64,000 nt of DNA from Actinomyces culturomici. Lineage in GTDB: Bacteria; Actinomycetota; Actinomycetes; Actinomycetales; Actinomycetaceae. The translations under genes were made by a program, and so were the position numbers. The stretch lies in assembly GCF_900499005.1 (NCBI RefSeq), contig NZ_LS991316.1, positions 418,717 through 482,716 of the forward strand, written 5' to 3'. Below are positions 30,301 to 38,666 of this stretch, piece by piece. Position 1 is the first letter of the stretch, and every line of letters starts with the position of its first letter. Under the pieces are notes generated by a model. It did not search any database, was not told the DNA's origin, and saw only the letters and a program-made list of their open reading frames with translations.

Positions 30301-30415
30301 CGCCCGTCGGTCCCTCGAGGAGGAAGAGGCCCGAATCGTCGAAGGCCGTGAAATCGATGATCTCGGTCCCCGCGAAGGGGCCGATCGCGGTGAAGGCGAG
30401 CCGATGGAGCCTCAC
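27314..30415 (-). CDS. sbcC: Exonuclease subunit SbcC
   Basis: The 1033-residue SMC-like ATPase has the Walker A LEGPTGAGKST (K41), two long coiled-coil arms meeting at a zinc hook CPVC (C548 and C551), and the C-terminal signature LSGGETFYASLALALG with Walker B MFIDEGFGSLD. With SbcD it forms an MR-type nuclease that opens DNA hairpins and blocked ends. The start is the GTG giving MRLHRLAFTAIGPF, overlapping the sbcD stop by four bases; in-frame sequence upstream of it belongs to sbcD. Length is normal. Confidence 0.95.
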   Translation of the reverse strand: MRLHRLAFTAIGPFAGTEIIDFTAFDDSGLFLLEGPTGAGKSTIIDAVVFALYGDVARQKDASKDRLRSDLAAPKVHSEVDLVFETGAGLHRVHRSPAYTPKGRKSPRNDPATLVRVVEDPSAEDGYRTVGTVERGARQVDPEIRRLVGLSKEQFLQTVVLPQGKFAEFLTATSQEREGVLRDIFDTRIFQDFQARLVAAGSRTRALVDETERECARAFATVLALAPDAIDEAGAEDSLTGGDSATEESAPPDPLAEDSAPARAAADAVLASAEDRLRAARGRLAGLRTAADAASAALAEGRRLAERLEERAERLAERESLDARREAVDIDRELLAAARTAALVVPALDAALAADDRLARAVENLRAARADADEALDGAEPVPALGPDEEWGARIQRLARSRTETIAEHRARIRDLVDLERGLEERRADLAAREARIGRLEQELDEVAERVAAYPPALEAAEASRSAMARDLAELEGAATRVESLEKRAAAAAEARDLIEELKARADAVSTAARAARDARDAAIVGHEAWLASTGAALAAELEDGVPCPVCGSPDHPDPAIDPDAPAPGRDEVAALDEAKRVADDALATAQHEHARTTEALKGANARADGDVASIALLLDAARADATRARELTSSLARLDADLAGARKELEDARARESSLGQVLAEGRASARALREGIEADAAACAAAAPAGGSLAALDDSCTDSLAALDMLSQALSSWERASAAARTAGGAAATALADAGFADGEEGAAAARARLLPDARVAELADGIRRFDARSAAVDDLLASERLSGLDGVAVPDLDGLAAAAAAARAADDAAQVRLGELARAAEQTSGAHTDFLESRRLLDAARRDAGPVRRLAGIADATSKENLVATPLSAWVLVSRLDDVLAAANPRLLAISSGRYELVSAPDDGTSSRKSGLGLRVVDHDAEETRSPRTLSGGETFYASLALALGLADVVASEAGGVELRTMFIDEGFGSLDAATLDLVMAELHALRDSGRTVGVISHVDEMARQIPDQIRVRPNGREGSTLSLRV

Positions 30416-31620
30416 TTCGCCGCCTCCTTCCGAATGTCCGCCCACACGCCGTCGACGACTGCCGCCTCGGCATCGTCGAGCGGGCGCGCTCCGACCGTCT
30501 CGAAGAAGTCGCGGGCGACTTCGCGCGGCTCGCGCGCGGAGGGCGAGGACGCGCCCGCGGGGATCGCGGCTCGGGCCGCCGAATCGTGCTGGATGACGAG
30601 GGCGCGCGGATAGACGGCGCGGATGCGGGCGACCATGCGCTCCGGGCGCGCGTCGTCGGTCACCGTCACCTGGCAGTAGGCGTCGGCGAGCGCGGGATCG
30701 GGGGCGTCGAGGAGCTCGGCGATCGTCCCGCGGAGAACGGCCACGCGGCGGAAGGGCGGGATCGGGAGGACCTCGATTCGCGCGCCGTCGGAGTCGACGT
30801 CGAGGAGGACGACCGACTTGTCGGCGCCCGCCTCGGAGAAGGAGTAGGCGATCGGGGAGCCCGAGTAACGGATCGGGACCTTCGCGCCCGACACCGCCTG
30901 CGGGCGGTGGAGGTGCCCGGCGGCCACGTAGACGAGGCCGAGATCCGCGGCATCGGCACCGCCGAGGGTGTCGAAGAGAGAGACGGGAGCGGAGGCGACG
31001 CCGCCGATCTCGAGGTCGCGCTCCGAGTCGGAGGGCGCGCCCCCGGCGAGGAAGGCGTGGACCATGACGATCGCCGGCCGGAGGTCCCCGCCCGAGCGGC
31101 GCTCCTCGAGGTCGGCGCGCACTCGCCGAAGCGCCGCGGCGATCACCGCCTCATGGGAGCGGGGAAGGGGCGGGCGAGCGCCGTCCTCCTCCGGCAGGTC
31201 CGAGAGATCCTGCTTGACGAGGTCGGGCTCGAGGTAGGGGAGCGGGTAGACGAGGCACCCGTCCTCCGCGTCCCCGCATTCGACGGCCCGACCGATGAGC
31301 AGCGGATCGGTCGCGACGACGAGGCGCTGATCGAGCATCGGCGCGAAGAGGCCGAGGCGCGCGGGGCCGTCGTGGTTGCCCGAGGTCGTGATGACGCGCG
31401 CGCGGGAGGTGAGATCCTCGAGGACGCGCGAGGTCCGCCCGAGGGCCTCGATCGGCGGGACGGCGCGGTCGAAGAGATCGCCGCTCACGAGGACGAGATC
31501 GACGCCGCGCTCCTCGACGACGTCGAGGAGCCAGGCGAAGAAGGCATCGACCGCGTCGGCGAGGTCGGCGCCGTGAAGCGTCCGGCCGACGTGCCAATCG
31601 GAGGTGTGGAGGATCCGCAT
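30412..31620 (-). CDS. sbcD: Exonuclease subunit SbcD
   Basis: The 402-residue calcineurin-like phosphoesterase carries the metal-binding motifs MRILHTSDWHVG, VSGDLFDRAVP, TSGNHDGPARL and AAGHLHRPQ in order. It supplies the nuclease active site of the SbcCD complex. The ATG at 31620 is preferred over one six codons upstream because the family begins with MRILHTSDWH. It is the first gene of a two-gene operon, ending in a four-base overlap with sbcC. Confidence 0.95.
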   Translation of the reverse strand: MRILHTSDWHVGRTLHGADLADAVDAFFAWLLDVVEERGVDLVLVSGDLFDRAVPPIEALGRTSRVLEDLTSRARVITTSGNHDGPARLGLFAPMLDQRLVVATDPLLIGRAVECGDAEDGCLVYPLPYLEPDLVKQDLSDLPEEDGARPPLPRSHEAVIAAALRRVRADLEERRSGGDLRPAIVMVHAFLAGGAPSDSERDLEIGGVASAPVSLFDTLGGADAADLGLVYVAAGHLHRPQAVSGAKVPIRYSGSPIAYSFSEAGADKSVVLLDVDSDGARIEVLPIPPFRRVAVLRGTIAELLDAPDPALADAYCQVTVTDDARPERMVARIRAVYPRALVIQHDSAARAAIPAGASSPSAREPREVARDFFETVGARPLDDAEAAVVDGVWADIRKEAAK

Positions 31621-31704
31621 GGGGACAGTGTCGCGCATCCCGCCCGCATCTGCGTCCGCGCGATCGGCGCCGACGACGCCGAGGCGGTTCGGACGGGGGA
31701 GGTC

Positions 31705-32511
31705 CTACTCGTCCTCGGCCGGCCAGTCGAGGGCCGCGAGGAGCTCGTCGTGGAGCAGCCCGTTCGTCGCGAGCGCGTTGCCGCCCCAGGGGCCGTCCTG
31801 CCCGCGCAGCGACGTGAAGCGCCCGCCCGCCTCGGTGACGATCGGGACGAGGGCTGCCATGTCGTAGAGCTCGAGCTCGGGCTCGCACGCGGCGTCGACG
31901 GCGCCCTCGGCGACGAGCATGTAGCTCCAGAAGTCGCCGTAGGCGCGCGTGCGCCAGAAGGAGGACTGCATCCGGAGGAACTGCGCGCCCCGGTCGGCGT
32001 GGAGCCACCCGTCGAGCGACGAGTAGGAGAGGGAGGCGTTCTCGACCTCGTCAACCTGCGAGACCGCGAGCCGGCGCCCGGTGAAGAGGGAGGTGCCCGT
32101 CCACGCGCCCTGGTCCTTCGCGGCCCACCAGCGGCGCTTGAGGGACGGCGCCGAAACGACGCCCATGACGACCTCGTCGTCCTCGACGAGCCCGATGAGC
32201 GTCGCCCACACGGGCACGCCTCGCACGAAGTTCTTCGTCCCGTCGATGGGGTCGATGATCCACTGCCGGTTCGCCCGTCCGGTCGTGCCGCGCTCCTCGC
32301 CGAGGACCGAGTCGCGCGAGCGCGCATGGGAGAGCTGCGTGCGGATCGCGTCCTCGACCGCCCGGTCGGCGTCGGTGACGGGCGTGAGGTCGGGCTTCGA
32401 CTCGACGACGAGGTCCTGCGCGCCGAATCGCGCGAGCGTGATGTTGTCCGCCTGATCGGCGAGGACGTGGGCGAGGCGGAGGTCGTCGTTGTAGCGCGCG
32501 GCAGCGGTCAT
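31705..32511 (-). CDS. hisN: Histidinol-phosphatase, inositol monophosphatase family
   Basis: The 268-residue protein has the inositol-monophosphatase metal motifs GEERG, WIIDPIDGTKNFVRG and the distal LELYDMAALVPIVTEAGG. The PIDGTKNFVRGVPVW form and length match actinobacterial HisN, which removes phosphate from histidinol phosphate in histidine synthesis; a general inositol or nucleotide phosphatase role cannot be excluded. The ATG is six bases after a TACCGT -10 box, so the mRNA is probably leaderless. It is divergent from the glutamine amidotransferase gene. Confidence 0.85.
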   Translation of the reverse strand: MTAAARYNDDLRLAHVLADQADNITLARFGAQDLVVESKPDLTPVTDADRAVEDAIRTQLSHARSRDSVLGEERGTTGRANRQWIIDPIDGTKNFVRGVPVWATLIGLVEDDEVVMGVVSAPSLKRRWWAAKDQGAWTGTSLFTGRRLAVSQVDEVENASLSYSSLDGWLHADRGAQFLRMQSSFWRTRAYGDFWSYMLVAEGAVDAACEPELELYDMAALVPIVTEAGGRFTSLRGQDGPWGGNALATNGLLHDELLAALDWPAEDE

Positions 32512-32517
32512 GCCCCC

Positions 32518-32523
32518 ACGGTA
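32518..32523 (-). promoter_or_regulatory. Leaderless -10 box (TACCGT) for hisN
   Basis: On the minus strand TACCGT is followed by GGGGGC and then ATG. It shares a 79-base intergenic region with the opposite leaderless promoter at 32579. Confidence 0.6.
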
Positions 32524-32578
32524 TCGCGTCGCATCGTCTGGCAGTGCGGACGGTCCGGGCGCGCCCCGGCCTCCCCGA

Positions 32579-32584
32579 TACGAT
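32579..32584 (+). promoter_or_regulatory. Leaderless -10 box (TACGAT) for the amidotransferase gene
   Basis: TACGAT is followed by GGCGCC and the ATG at 32591, putting the transcription start on the A of the start codon. Confidence 0.65.
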
Positions 32585-32590
32585 GGCGCC

Positions 32591-33322
32591 ATGCCCAGGC
32601 CCTTCCTCATGCTGACCTCCCGCGAGGACGGCGCGGTGCTCGCCTCCGAGACCGCCGACCTCCCCCGCATCGCGGGCCTTCACGAGGGCGAGTGGCGGCG
32701 GGTGCGGATGGAGGCCGGAGAGCTGCCCGCCCTCGACCTCGGCGAGTGGTCGGGCGCGATCGTCTGCGGCTCCCCCTTCGACGCCTCGGGCGATCCGGCG
32801 GGCAAGACGGAGGCGCAGACGCGCGCGGAGGCGTGGCTGCGCGCCCTCTACGACCGCGCACTCGACGAGTCCTTCCCCCTTCTCGGCATCTGCTACGGCC
32901 TCGGGACCCTCGCGCTCCACCTCGGCGGGACGGTCGACACCGCGCACGGGGAGGAGATCAGCGGGATCGCGCTGCGTCGAACGGCCGCCTCCGCCGGCGA
33001 CCCTCTCCTCGAGGGCGTGCCCGAGACCTTCTCCGCCTACGTCGGCCACCACGAGGCCGTCTCCGCCCCGGCGCCCGGGATGACGCTCCTCGTCGAGGGC
33101 GAGGCGGCGCCCGTCCAGATGGTGAGGATCGGGGAGGCGGCGTGGGCGACGCAGTTCCACCCCGAGCTCGACCTCGCCGGCGTCGAGGGGCGGATCGACG
33201 AGTACGGTGGCCGGTACTACCCGGTCGAGAAGGCGGAGGAGATCCGTCGGCAGGTCCGCGGGGTCGACGTGTCGCCCGCGCACCTCGTCCTCAGGAACTT
33301 CGTCGCGCTCCACCGCCGCTGA
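32591..33322 (+). CDS. Class I glutamine amidotransferase-like protein
   Basis: The 243-residue protein is a stand-alone GATase1 domain resembling the glutaminase part of GMP synthase. The nucleophilic cysteine lies in LLGICYGLG (near residue 101), with the catalytic pair in ATQFHPELD. No synthetase domain is fused and no partner is adjacent, so the acceptor of the released ammonia, if any, is unknown; some such proteins hydrolyse gamma-glutamyl compounds. The gene is leaderless by the promoter spacing. Its last 32 bases overlap, tail to tail, the 3' end of the minus-strand acyltransferase gene. Confidence 0.82.
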   Translation: MPRPFLMLTSREDGAVLASETADLPRIAGLHEGEWRRVRMEAGELPALDLGEWSGAIVCGSPFDASGDPAGKTEAQTRAEAWLRALYDRALDESFPLLGICYGLGTLALHLGGTVDTAHGEEISGIALRRTAASAGDPLLEGVPETFSAYVGHHEAVSAPAPGMTLLVEGEAAPVQMVRIGEAAWATQFHPELDLAGVEGRIDEYGGRYYPVEKAEEIRRQVRGVDVSPAHLVLRNFVALHRR

Positions 33323-34349
33323 GGCGCGCCCCCCCGCCGCGCGCGGCCCCGACGAGGGCGTCGTAGGCGCCGATGAGGAGGCGCGAGTAGGCGGCGACGA
33401 AACGACTCGCCGGCCGGGTGCGGCAGAGCGCGACCGCGAGGACGGGGAGGACGAGGACGATCCCCCACATGAGGGGGAGCGAGGCGATTCGGTCGGCGAC
33501 GTGATCGAGCGGATAGACGAGGTAGAGGTGGAGGAGGTAGACGGGCATCGAGTCCGCGCCGATCCGCGACATCGCTCCTGCTCGTCGTGGGAGCAGCGCC
33601 GCCCCCGCGACGACGACGAGGCCCGTGCAGACGAGGGCGGCGATGCGCACGACGAACCCGAGCCACCAGTGGTCCCCGGTCGCCGAGTAGGGGAGCTTTC
33701 CGGTGAGCTCGGAGATTCGGAAGCCCGGCGAGAGGGCGAGCGCGGCGCCGATCGCGAGCCAGCCCGCGAGGGCGGCGGCGCCGACAAGGCGGCCCGTGCG
33801 CTCGGCGAGCCGCGCGAACCCGTCGAGGCCGAGCATCCGGCCGGCGAGGAAGAACGGGAGGTAGACGACGATCCGCGAGGCCGAGAGGAGGGGGCCGAAG
33901 GACTCGAGGAAGCCGACCGCGAGCGAGGCGGCGATCGCGAGGACGAGGCCGAGGGAGCGGGGAATCCGGTCGAAGACGGGAAGGACGAGGCGCCACACCA
34001 TGAGCGCGAGGAGGTACCAGTGGAGGCCCGGCGACCACAGGGGTTCGAGGATGATCCGTCCGCCGGTCGCCTCGATCGCCCGCATTCCGATGTGGAGGAG
34101 CGAGAACCCGAGGTAGACGGGGAGGAGCGAGCGGACCGCCGTGCGCGCCGATCGCGCCGAGTCGCGGACGACGATGCCGGAGAGGACCGCGAATCCGGGC
34201 ATGTGGACGAGGTAGACCCACCAGTAGGCGAGTTCGAGGCTCTGGTGGCGAGTGACGAAGCGGAGGAGGACGTGGCCGACGACGACGCCGACGATGAGGA
34301 TCCCCCGCAGGGCGTCGACGCGCGGGTCGCGCGCGCGAGGAGAGGTCAC
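33291..34349 (-). CDS. Membrane acyltransferase family 3 protein
   Basis: The 352-residue protein has about ten membrane helices and the family signature near the N-terminus (RDPRVDALRGILIVGVVVGH, with the catalytic-type His), then WWVYLVHMPGFAVLSG. It likely transfers acetyl or another acyl group onto a surface glycan. It is the last gene of the seven-gene wall-polymer operon, overlapping the Wzt-like gene by ATGA, which points to modification of the exported polymer. Its C-terminal coding end overlaps the opposite gene by 32 bases. Confidence 0.85.
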   Translation of the reverse strand: MTSPRARDPRVDALRGILIVGVVVGHVLLRFVTRHQSLELAYWWVYLVHMPGFAVLSGIVVRDSARSARTAVRSLLPVYLGFSLLHIGMRAIEATGGRIILEPLWSPGLHWYLLALMVWRLVLPVFDRIPRSLGLVLAIAASLAVGFLESFGPLLSASRIVVYLPFFLAGRMLGLDGFARLAERTGRLVGAAALAGWLAIGAALALSPGFRISELTGKLPYSATGDHWWLGFVVRIAALVCTGLVVVAGAALLPRRAGAMSRIGADSMPVYLLHLYLVYPLDHVADRIASLPLMWGIVLVLPVLAVALCRTRPASRFVAAYSRLLIGAYDALVGAARGGGARLSGGGARRSS

Positions 34350-35086
34350 TTCTTCTTCAGGGTGTCGCCCTCGTAGTGCTCCATGACCTCCCCGATGGGC
34401 CCGTCGTGGACGAGGGCGCCGCCCTTGAGGTAGAGGCCGCGCGTGCAGAAGCGCGTGAGGTCCTTCGCCGAGTGGGAGACGAGGAAGAGGGTGCGCCCCT
34501 CATCGAGGCGCTCCTGGATGCGCGCGTAGCACTTGTCCTTGAAGGCCTGGTCGCCGACGGCGAGGACCTCGTCGACCATGAGGATCGGCGCCTCGAGGAC
34601 CGAGATGACGGAGAACGCGAGGCGGACCTTCATGCCGGAGGAGTAGTGGCGGAAGGGCGTGTCGAGGAACTCGCCGACGCCGGAGAAGCCGACGATCTCG
34701 TCGAACTTCTCGTCGATCATCCGCTTGCTCATCCCGTGGAGGCCCGCCGACAGGGTGATGTTCTCCCGGCCCGTGAGCTCGGGGACGAATCCGCCGGTGA
34801 GCTCGATGAGGGGGGCGGTCGCCTGCCGGACGTCGATCCGTCCCTCGTCGGGGAGCATGACGCCGGCGACGAGCTTGAGGAGGGTCGACTTGCCCGAGCC
34901 GTTGCGCCCGACGACGCCGATCGCCTCTCCGGGCATGACGTCGAAGGAGACGTTGCGCAGCGCCCAGAAGCTCTTCGCCTCGGGGACCGAGGAGGGGCGC
35001 CAGAGGATCTTCTCGCGCAGGGACTGGGAGCGGCGTCCCTTGTTGAAGCGCAGGCCGACGCCCGCGACGGAGATGATCGGCTCCAT
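34346..35086 (-). CDS. wzt: Polysaccharide/teichoic-type ABC exporter, ATP-binding subunit
   Basis: The 246-residue ATPase has Walker A GRNGSGKSTLLKL, the ABC signature HYSSGMKVRLAFSV and Walker B ILMVDEVLAVGD followed by the H-loop SHSAKDL. The YSSGM signature and the short length are typical of the TagH/Wzt/RfbE branch exporting undecaprenyl-linked polymers; there is no C-terminal carbohydrate-binding domain, so chain-terminal recognition is not expected. Its ATG directly abuts the stop of the permease gene. It powers export of the polymer built by the upstream enzymes. Confidence 0.93.
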   Translation of the reverse strand: MEPIISVAGVGLRFNKGRRSQSLREKILWRPSSVPEAKSFWALRNVSFDVMPGEAIGVVGRNGSGKSTLLKLVAGVMLPDEGRIDVRQATAPLIELTGGFVPELTGRENITLSAGLHGMSKRMIDEKFDEIVGFSGVGEFLDTPFRHYSSGMKVRLAFSVISVLEAPILMVDEVLAVGDQAFKDKCYARIQERLDEGRTLFLVSHSAKDLTRFCTRGLYLKGGALVHDGPIGEVMEHYEGDTLKKK

Positions 35087-35920
35087 TCAGATCTCCTTGA
35101 GGAAGGCGCGCTCGGTGCGGGCGAAGAACGCGTAGCCGCCGATGAGGATCGCCGTGCACATGACGGCGGCGGCGATGACGGGCGTCCAGTAGAGCTCCTT
35201 GGCGAAGATTCCCGCCCGGTAGGCCGAGAGGATCCCGCCGAGCGGGTTGAGGAGGTAGAGGTCCTGGATGATCGCCGGCATCCGCGGATTCCCGTAAATG
35301 TCGCCGAGGCCGTAGATCGTCGGCGAGGCGTAGAAGAGGAAGCGGAGTCCGAGGCGGACGAGCGGATCCATGTCCTTGAGCATCACCATGAGCGGCGCGA
35401 AGAAGAAGGAGAGGCCCGCGAGCAGCATGAGCTGGAGAAGGATCGCGACCGGGAAGAGCCAGATGTTGTGGTTGAGCGGCGGCCGGTAGATGAGGAGGAA
35501 GAGGAGGAGGACGGGCAGGGAGAGGAGGAACTCGATGCCGCGGGCGAACACGGAGCGCAGCACCCAGATCTCGCGGGGCACCGCCGTCGATCGGACGAGC
35601 TTCTCCTGCGAGGTGATCGCCTTCGTCCCCTCGGTGAGGCCGATCTGGAACCACAGCCAGGGGAGGAGGGCCGAGAGGAGGAAGATGATGTAGGGATCCT
35701 CGCCGACGCTCCGCTTGAAGATCACGGTGAAGACGAACCAGTAGATGAGGCCCATGACGAGCGGGTCGAGGACGGACCACACGTAGCCGAGGACGGAGTC
35801 CGCGTAACGGACCTTGAGGTCGCGCTTCACGAGGAGCCAGAGGACGCGCCGATCGTTCCAGATGGACGTCAGACGGGCGGAGAGCGAGACGCGCCCGCCG
35901 CTCGAGTGACCGCTGTTCAT
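35087..35920 (-). CDS. wzm: Polysaccharide/teichoic-type ABC exporter, permease subunit
   Basis: The 277-residue protein has six membrane helices and the ABC-2 permease features of Wzm/TagG: an N-terminal amphipathic LWLLVKRDLKVRYADSVLGYVWSVLDPL, PWLWFQIGL, and a C-terminal NPLGGILSAYR segment. It pairs with the adjacent ATPase to flip lipid-linked polymer across the membrane. The ATG overlaps the upstream glycosyltransferase stop by four bases. Confidence 0.93.
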   Translation of the reverse strand: MNSGHSSGGRVSLSARLTSIWNDRRVLWLLVKRDLKVRYADSVLGYVWSVLDPLVMGLIYWFVFTVIFKRSVGEDPYIIFLLSALLPWLWFQIGLTEGTKAITSQEKLVRSTAVPREIWVLRSVFARGIEFLLSLPVLLLFLLIYRPPLNHNIWLFPVAILLQLMLLAGLSFFFAPLMVMLKDMDPLVRLGLRFLFYASPTIYGLGDIYGNPRMPAIIQDLYLLNPLGGILSAYRAGIFAKELYWTPVIAAAVMCTAILIGGYAFFARTERAFLKEI

Positions 35921-37626
35921 GAGTGAGCCTTCCCGTGCCGGGATGCGCCCCCCGCACGATTCTCGCGATCCCCCTCGGGGATCGGGACGGAGAGGACCGC
36001 CGACCAGGAGTCGAATCGGGCCACCGCCTCCGCCCTCGAAGCGTACTCCGCTCGCAGTCGCCGCCAGGAGAGCGCGAGGCGCGCATGTGTCGCGATCGAC
36101 TCCGCGACGAGGCGCCGGGCCCGCGCAGGATCGGCGACGAGGGCGGGGCCGGTGTACTCGTCGAGGCGGACGACGTCGGCGCCGAGCGAGTCCCACCACG
36201 CGTAGGCGCGCGCGGGCACCTCCCGGACCTCGCGGGCGAGGCGCCGGGGCGCGAGGAGCACGCCGAGTGCCCGCAGGGCAGAGGAGTTGCGGGCCGCCCT
36301 CCAGTCGCGCACGGCCTTCGCGGGTCCGTCGGTCGAGGCGGACGCGGCGGTCCTCTCCGTCTCCTCGTGGGCGCGCCGCCACGTCCTCGTCGCCCAGTCG
36401 CGGGCCGAGAGGAGGTCCGCGCCGAACCATGCGGGGTCGCCGGCGGCGCATCCGGCGGCGTTCCACGATTCGGCGACGTCGTACTGGAGGGAGAGGACGT
36501 GCTTGAACTGGTGGGCGAGGGAGGACGCGAGGACGCCGCGCGAGGCCCCCCGGGAGGCGGCGACGGCGAGGCGGTTGCGCTGGGCGAGCGGCCCGGACCA
36601 CGACCACAGGGTCGAGGTCGTGTCCCACCGGGGGTGCTGGACGCCCGTCCCGGGGAGAACCTCGATCGCGTACCCGGCGTCGACGGCGCGCAGCCCGTAC
36701 TCGGCGTCGTCCCACTTGAGGAAGAGGGGGAGCGGACCGCCGAGGCGTTCGAGGGCGCCGGGCGGCAGGAGGCACCCCCACCAGCCCGCGTAGTTCGGCG
36801 CGTGGTGGCGGTCGAGCGCGTCGGCGAGCGCGTCGGGATCCTCGTCGGTGCGCATCGGCGCGTAGAGCGAGTCCGCCTTCGTCCAGAAGAAGTCGGAGTC
36901 GCGGACGTACTCGGCGCAGATCTGGAGGCTCTTCGGGTCCTCGGCGTCGAGGACGGGGGCGCCGACGATCTCCGCGACGCCGGCCCGGCGCGCGAGCTCC
37001 TGGTGGAGGGCCATCCGACGGAGCGATTCGGGCGGGAGGTAGGCGTCGTCGTCCGAGAGGAGGACGGCGCGGTCGGGCGTCGCGAGCGCCTCGAGCATGC
37101 CGCGCGCGTATCCGCCCGAGCCCCCGAAGTTCCCCTGCTCGACGGTGCGCACGCGGCCGGGCGCGCTCGCGGCGAGCTCGGCGATCCCGGGGTCGCCGGC
37201 GATGCCGCCGCGCTGGTCGACGACGAGGACGAGGTCGACGAGGTCCGAGGCGAGGAAGTTGGCGATCTGCGCGCGGGTCTCGGCGACCCGCCCGATCGTC
37301 GGGACGATCGCGAGGATCCGAGGGGCCTCGATCTCGCCCTCGATCGACCAGCGGACGGAGGCGACCTCGGCGTCCGACTCGATCCACAGCCAGTCCTCGT
37401 CGAGGCCGATCCCGACGCGCCCGGTCCCGGGGAGGGCGGCGACGCACGCGGTGCGTCCGAAGGACCTCCCCATCACGGAGACGGGTCCCGCGGCCTCGAC
37501 CTCGAGAAGGAGCGGGGAGGGGACGACGGGGCGCCAGCGGGCCGCCGGGAGGAGGGCACCCCAGTGGAGGCCGACGCCGGCGTCCGCGCCCGCGGCCCAC
37601 GACTGAAGGAGGGTGCGCCCGCTCAT
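35917..37626 (-). CDS. GlfT2-like galactofuranosyltransferase (GT2)
   Basis: The 569-residue protein has an N-terminal beta-sandwich (about residues 1-125), a GT2 catalytic domain with LVVDQRGG, QGNFGGSGGYARG, the metal-binding LLSDDDAYLPP, the acceptor-side WWGCLLPP and LKWDDAEYGLRA, and HPRW. A C-terminal helical domain follows. This architecture matches polymerising galactofuranosyltransferases such as GlfT2, so it may build a galactan or similar furanoside chain; the donor is inferred, not shown. It is translationally coupled to the SDR gene upstream and the permease gene downstream by ATGA overlaps. Confidence 0.78.
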   Translation of the reverse strand: MSGRTLLQSWAAGADAGVGLHWGALLPAARWRPVVPSPLLLEVEAAGPVSVMGRSFGRTACVAALPGTGRVGIGLDEDWLWIESDAEVASVRWSIEGEIEAPRILAIVPTIGRVAETRAQIANFLASDLVDLVLVVDQRGGIAGDPGIAELAASAPGRVRTVEQGNFGGSGGYARGMLEALATPDRAVLLSDDDAYLPPESLRRMALHQELARRAGVAEIVGAPVLDAEDPKSLQICAEYVRDSDFFWTKADSLYAPMRTDEDPDALADALDRHHAPNYAGWWGCLLPPGALERLGGPLPLFLKWDDAEYGLRAVDAGYAIEVLPGTGVQHPRWDTTSTLWSWSGPLAQRNRLAVAASRGASRGVLASSLAHQFKHVLSLQYDVAESWNAAGCAAGDPAWFGADLLSARDWATRTWRRAHEETERTAASASTDGPAKAVRDWRAARNSSALRALGVLLAPRRLAREVREVPARAYAWWDSLGADVVRLDEYTGPALVADPARARRLVAESIATHARLALSWRRLRAEYASRAEAVARFDSWSAVLSVPIPEGDRENRAGGASRHGKAHS

Positions 37627-38666
37627 TCGGCGAGGGCTCCGACCATGCGCGCGACGCCGTCGCCGAGGCCGACGCGCGGGGTCCAGCCGAGGGCGAGGAG
37701 GCGCGAGGAGTCGAGACCGAGGCGCTTCTGGGCGCTCACGCCCCTGGGGGGCTCGCCGTTGGCGAAGCGGACCGCTAGACCGAGATCGGGGCGGGAGGCG
37801 ACGAAGGCGTCGGCGAGCTCGCGGATCGAGACTGCGCCGGCGGGATCGGCGACGTTGTAGACCGCGTCGTCGCCGAGGAGTTCGGCGGTGAACAGGCCGG
37901 CGACGGCGTCCCCGACGTAGGTGTAGGTCCGCACGGCGGTCCCGTCGCCGGTGAGGACGATGTCGCGCCCGGCGTGGACGTCGGCGGCGAAGTCGGCCTG
38001 GACGCGACCGTCGTCGAGGGCCATGCCGGGCCCGTAGATGTGGCCGAAGCGGACGACGCGTCCGCGGATCCCGTACTGGTGGGAGTAGACGGCGACTGCG
38101 GTCTCGGCGAGGCGCTTGCCCTCGTAGTAGCAGCCGCGGACGTTGTAGGGATCGAGGGGCCCGTAGGAGTCCTCGCCGATGAGGGCGTCGCCCGGCTGCG
38201 CGCCGTAGACCTCCGAGGACGACATGAGGACGAAGGAGCACGGGTGGTCGCTCACCTGGTCGAGGACGTTGAGCGTTCCGAGCGCGTTCGCCTTGAGGGT
38301 GCCGGCCGGATTCGTCGCGTGGAGCGAGGGACGCGCGGGGGAGGCGCCGTGATAGACGCGGTCGAACGGTCCGTCGAGGCGGATCGTCGCGACGTCGCCC
38401 GCGAGGAGGGTCGCATTGGGCGCATCGGCGAGCCGCCCGAGCTTCGCCCGCGCGCGGTCGGCGTCGTGGACGAGGAGAACGAGGTCGAGGCCCAGGTCGA
38501 AGCGGCGGTCGGCCTCGAGGAGGGCGCCGACGACGTGGAGGGGGATCATGCCCGAGGCGCCGGTGACGAGGATCCGGTTCCCGGCGAGCTCCTTCCACGG
38601 GAGGTCGGCGTCGACGATCTCGGCGCAGTCGGCGGCGAAGCGGGTGGTGTCGGCGACGGGGATCAT
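37623..38666 (-). CDS. NAD-dependent epimerase/dehydratase (extended SDR)
   Basis: The 347-residue protein has the extended-SDR nucleotide-binding motif LVTGASGMI near residue 34, the SSSEVYG strand end and the catalytic YYEGK (Tyr-x-x-x-Lys), like dTDP-glucose dehydratases and UDP-glucuronate decarboxylases. It lies between a cytidylyltransferase and a glycosyltransferase with four-base overlaps on both sides. The known TarI/TarJ pair uses a zinc alcohol dehydrogenase at this step; an extended SDR here suggests either a different route to the alditol phosphate or modification of a CDP- or UDP-sugar. Substrate unknown. Confidence 0.78.
   Translation of the reverse strand: MIPVADTTRFAADCAEIVDADLPWKELAGNRILVTGASGMIPLHVVGALLEADRRFDLGLDLVLLVHDADRARAKLGRLADAPNATLLAGDVATIRLDGPFDRVYHGASPARPSLHATNPAGTLKANALGTLNVLDQVSDHPCSFVLMSSSEVYGAQPGDALIGEDSYGPLDPYNVRGCYYEGKRLAETAVAVYSHQYGIRGRVVRFGHIYGPGMALDDGRVQADFAADVHAGRDIVLTGDGTAVRTYTYVGDAVAGLFTAELLGDDAVYNVADPAGAVSIRELADAFVASRPDLGLAVRFANGEPPRGVSAQKRLGLDSSRLLALGWTPRVGLGDGVARMVGALAE

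Noticed and set aside
33291-33322. Frameshift or misassembly at the 32-base tail-to-tail overlap of the amidotransferase and acyltransferase genes
   Set aside because: Both C-termini are plausible for their families; short convergent overlaps are normal in compact genomes.
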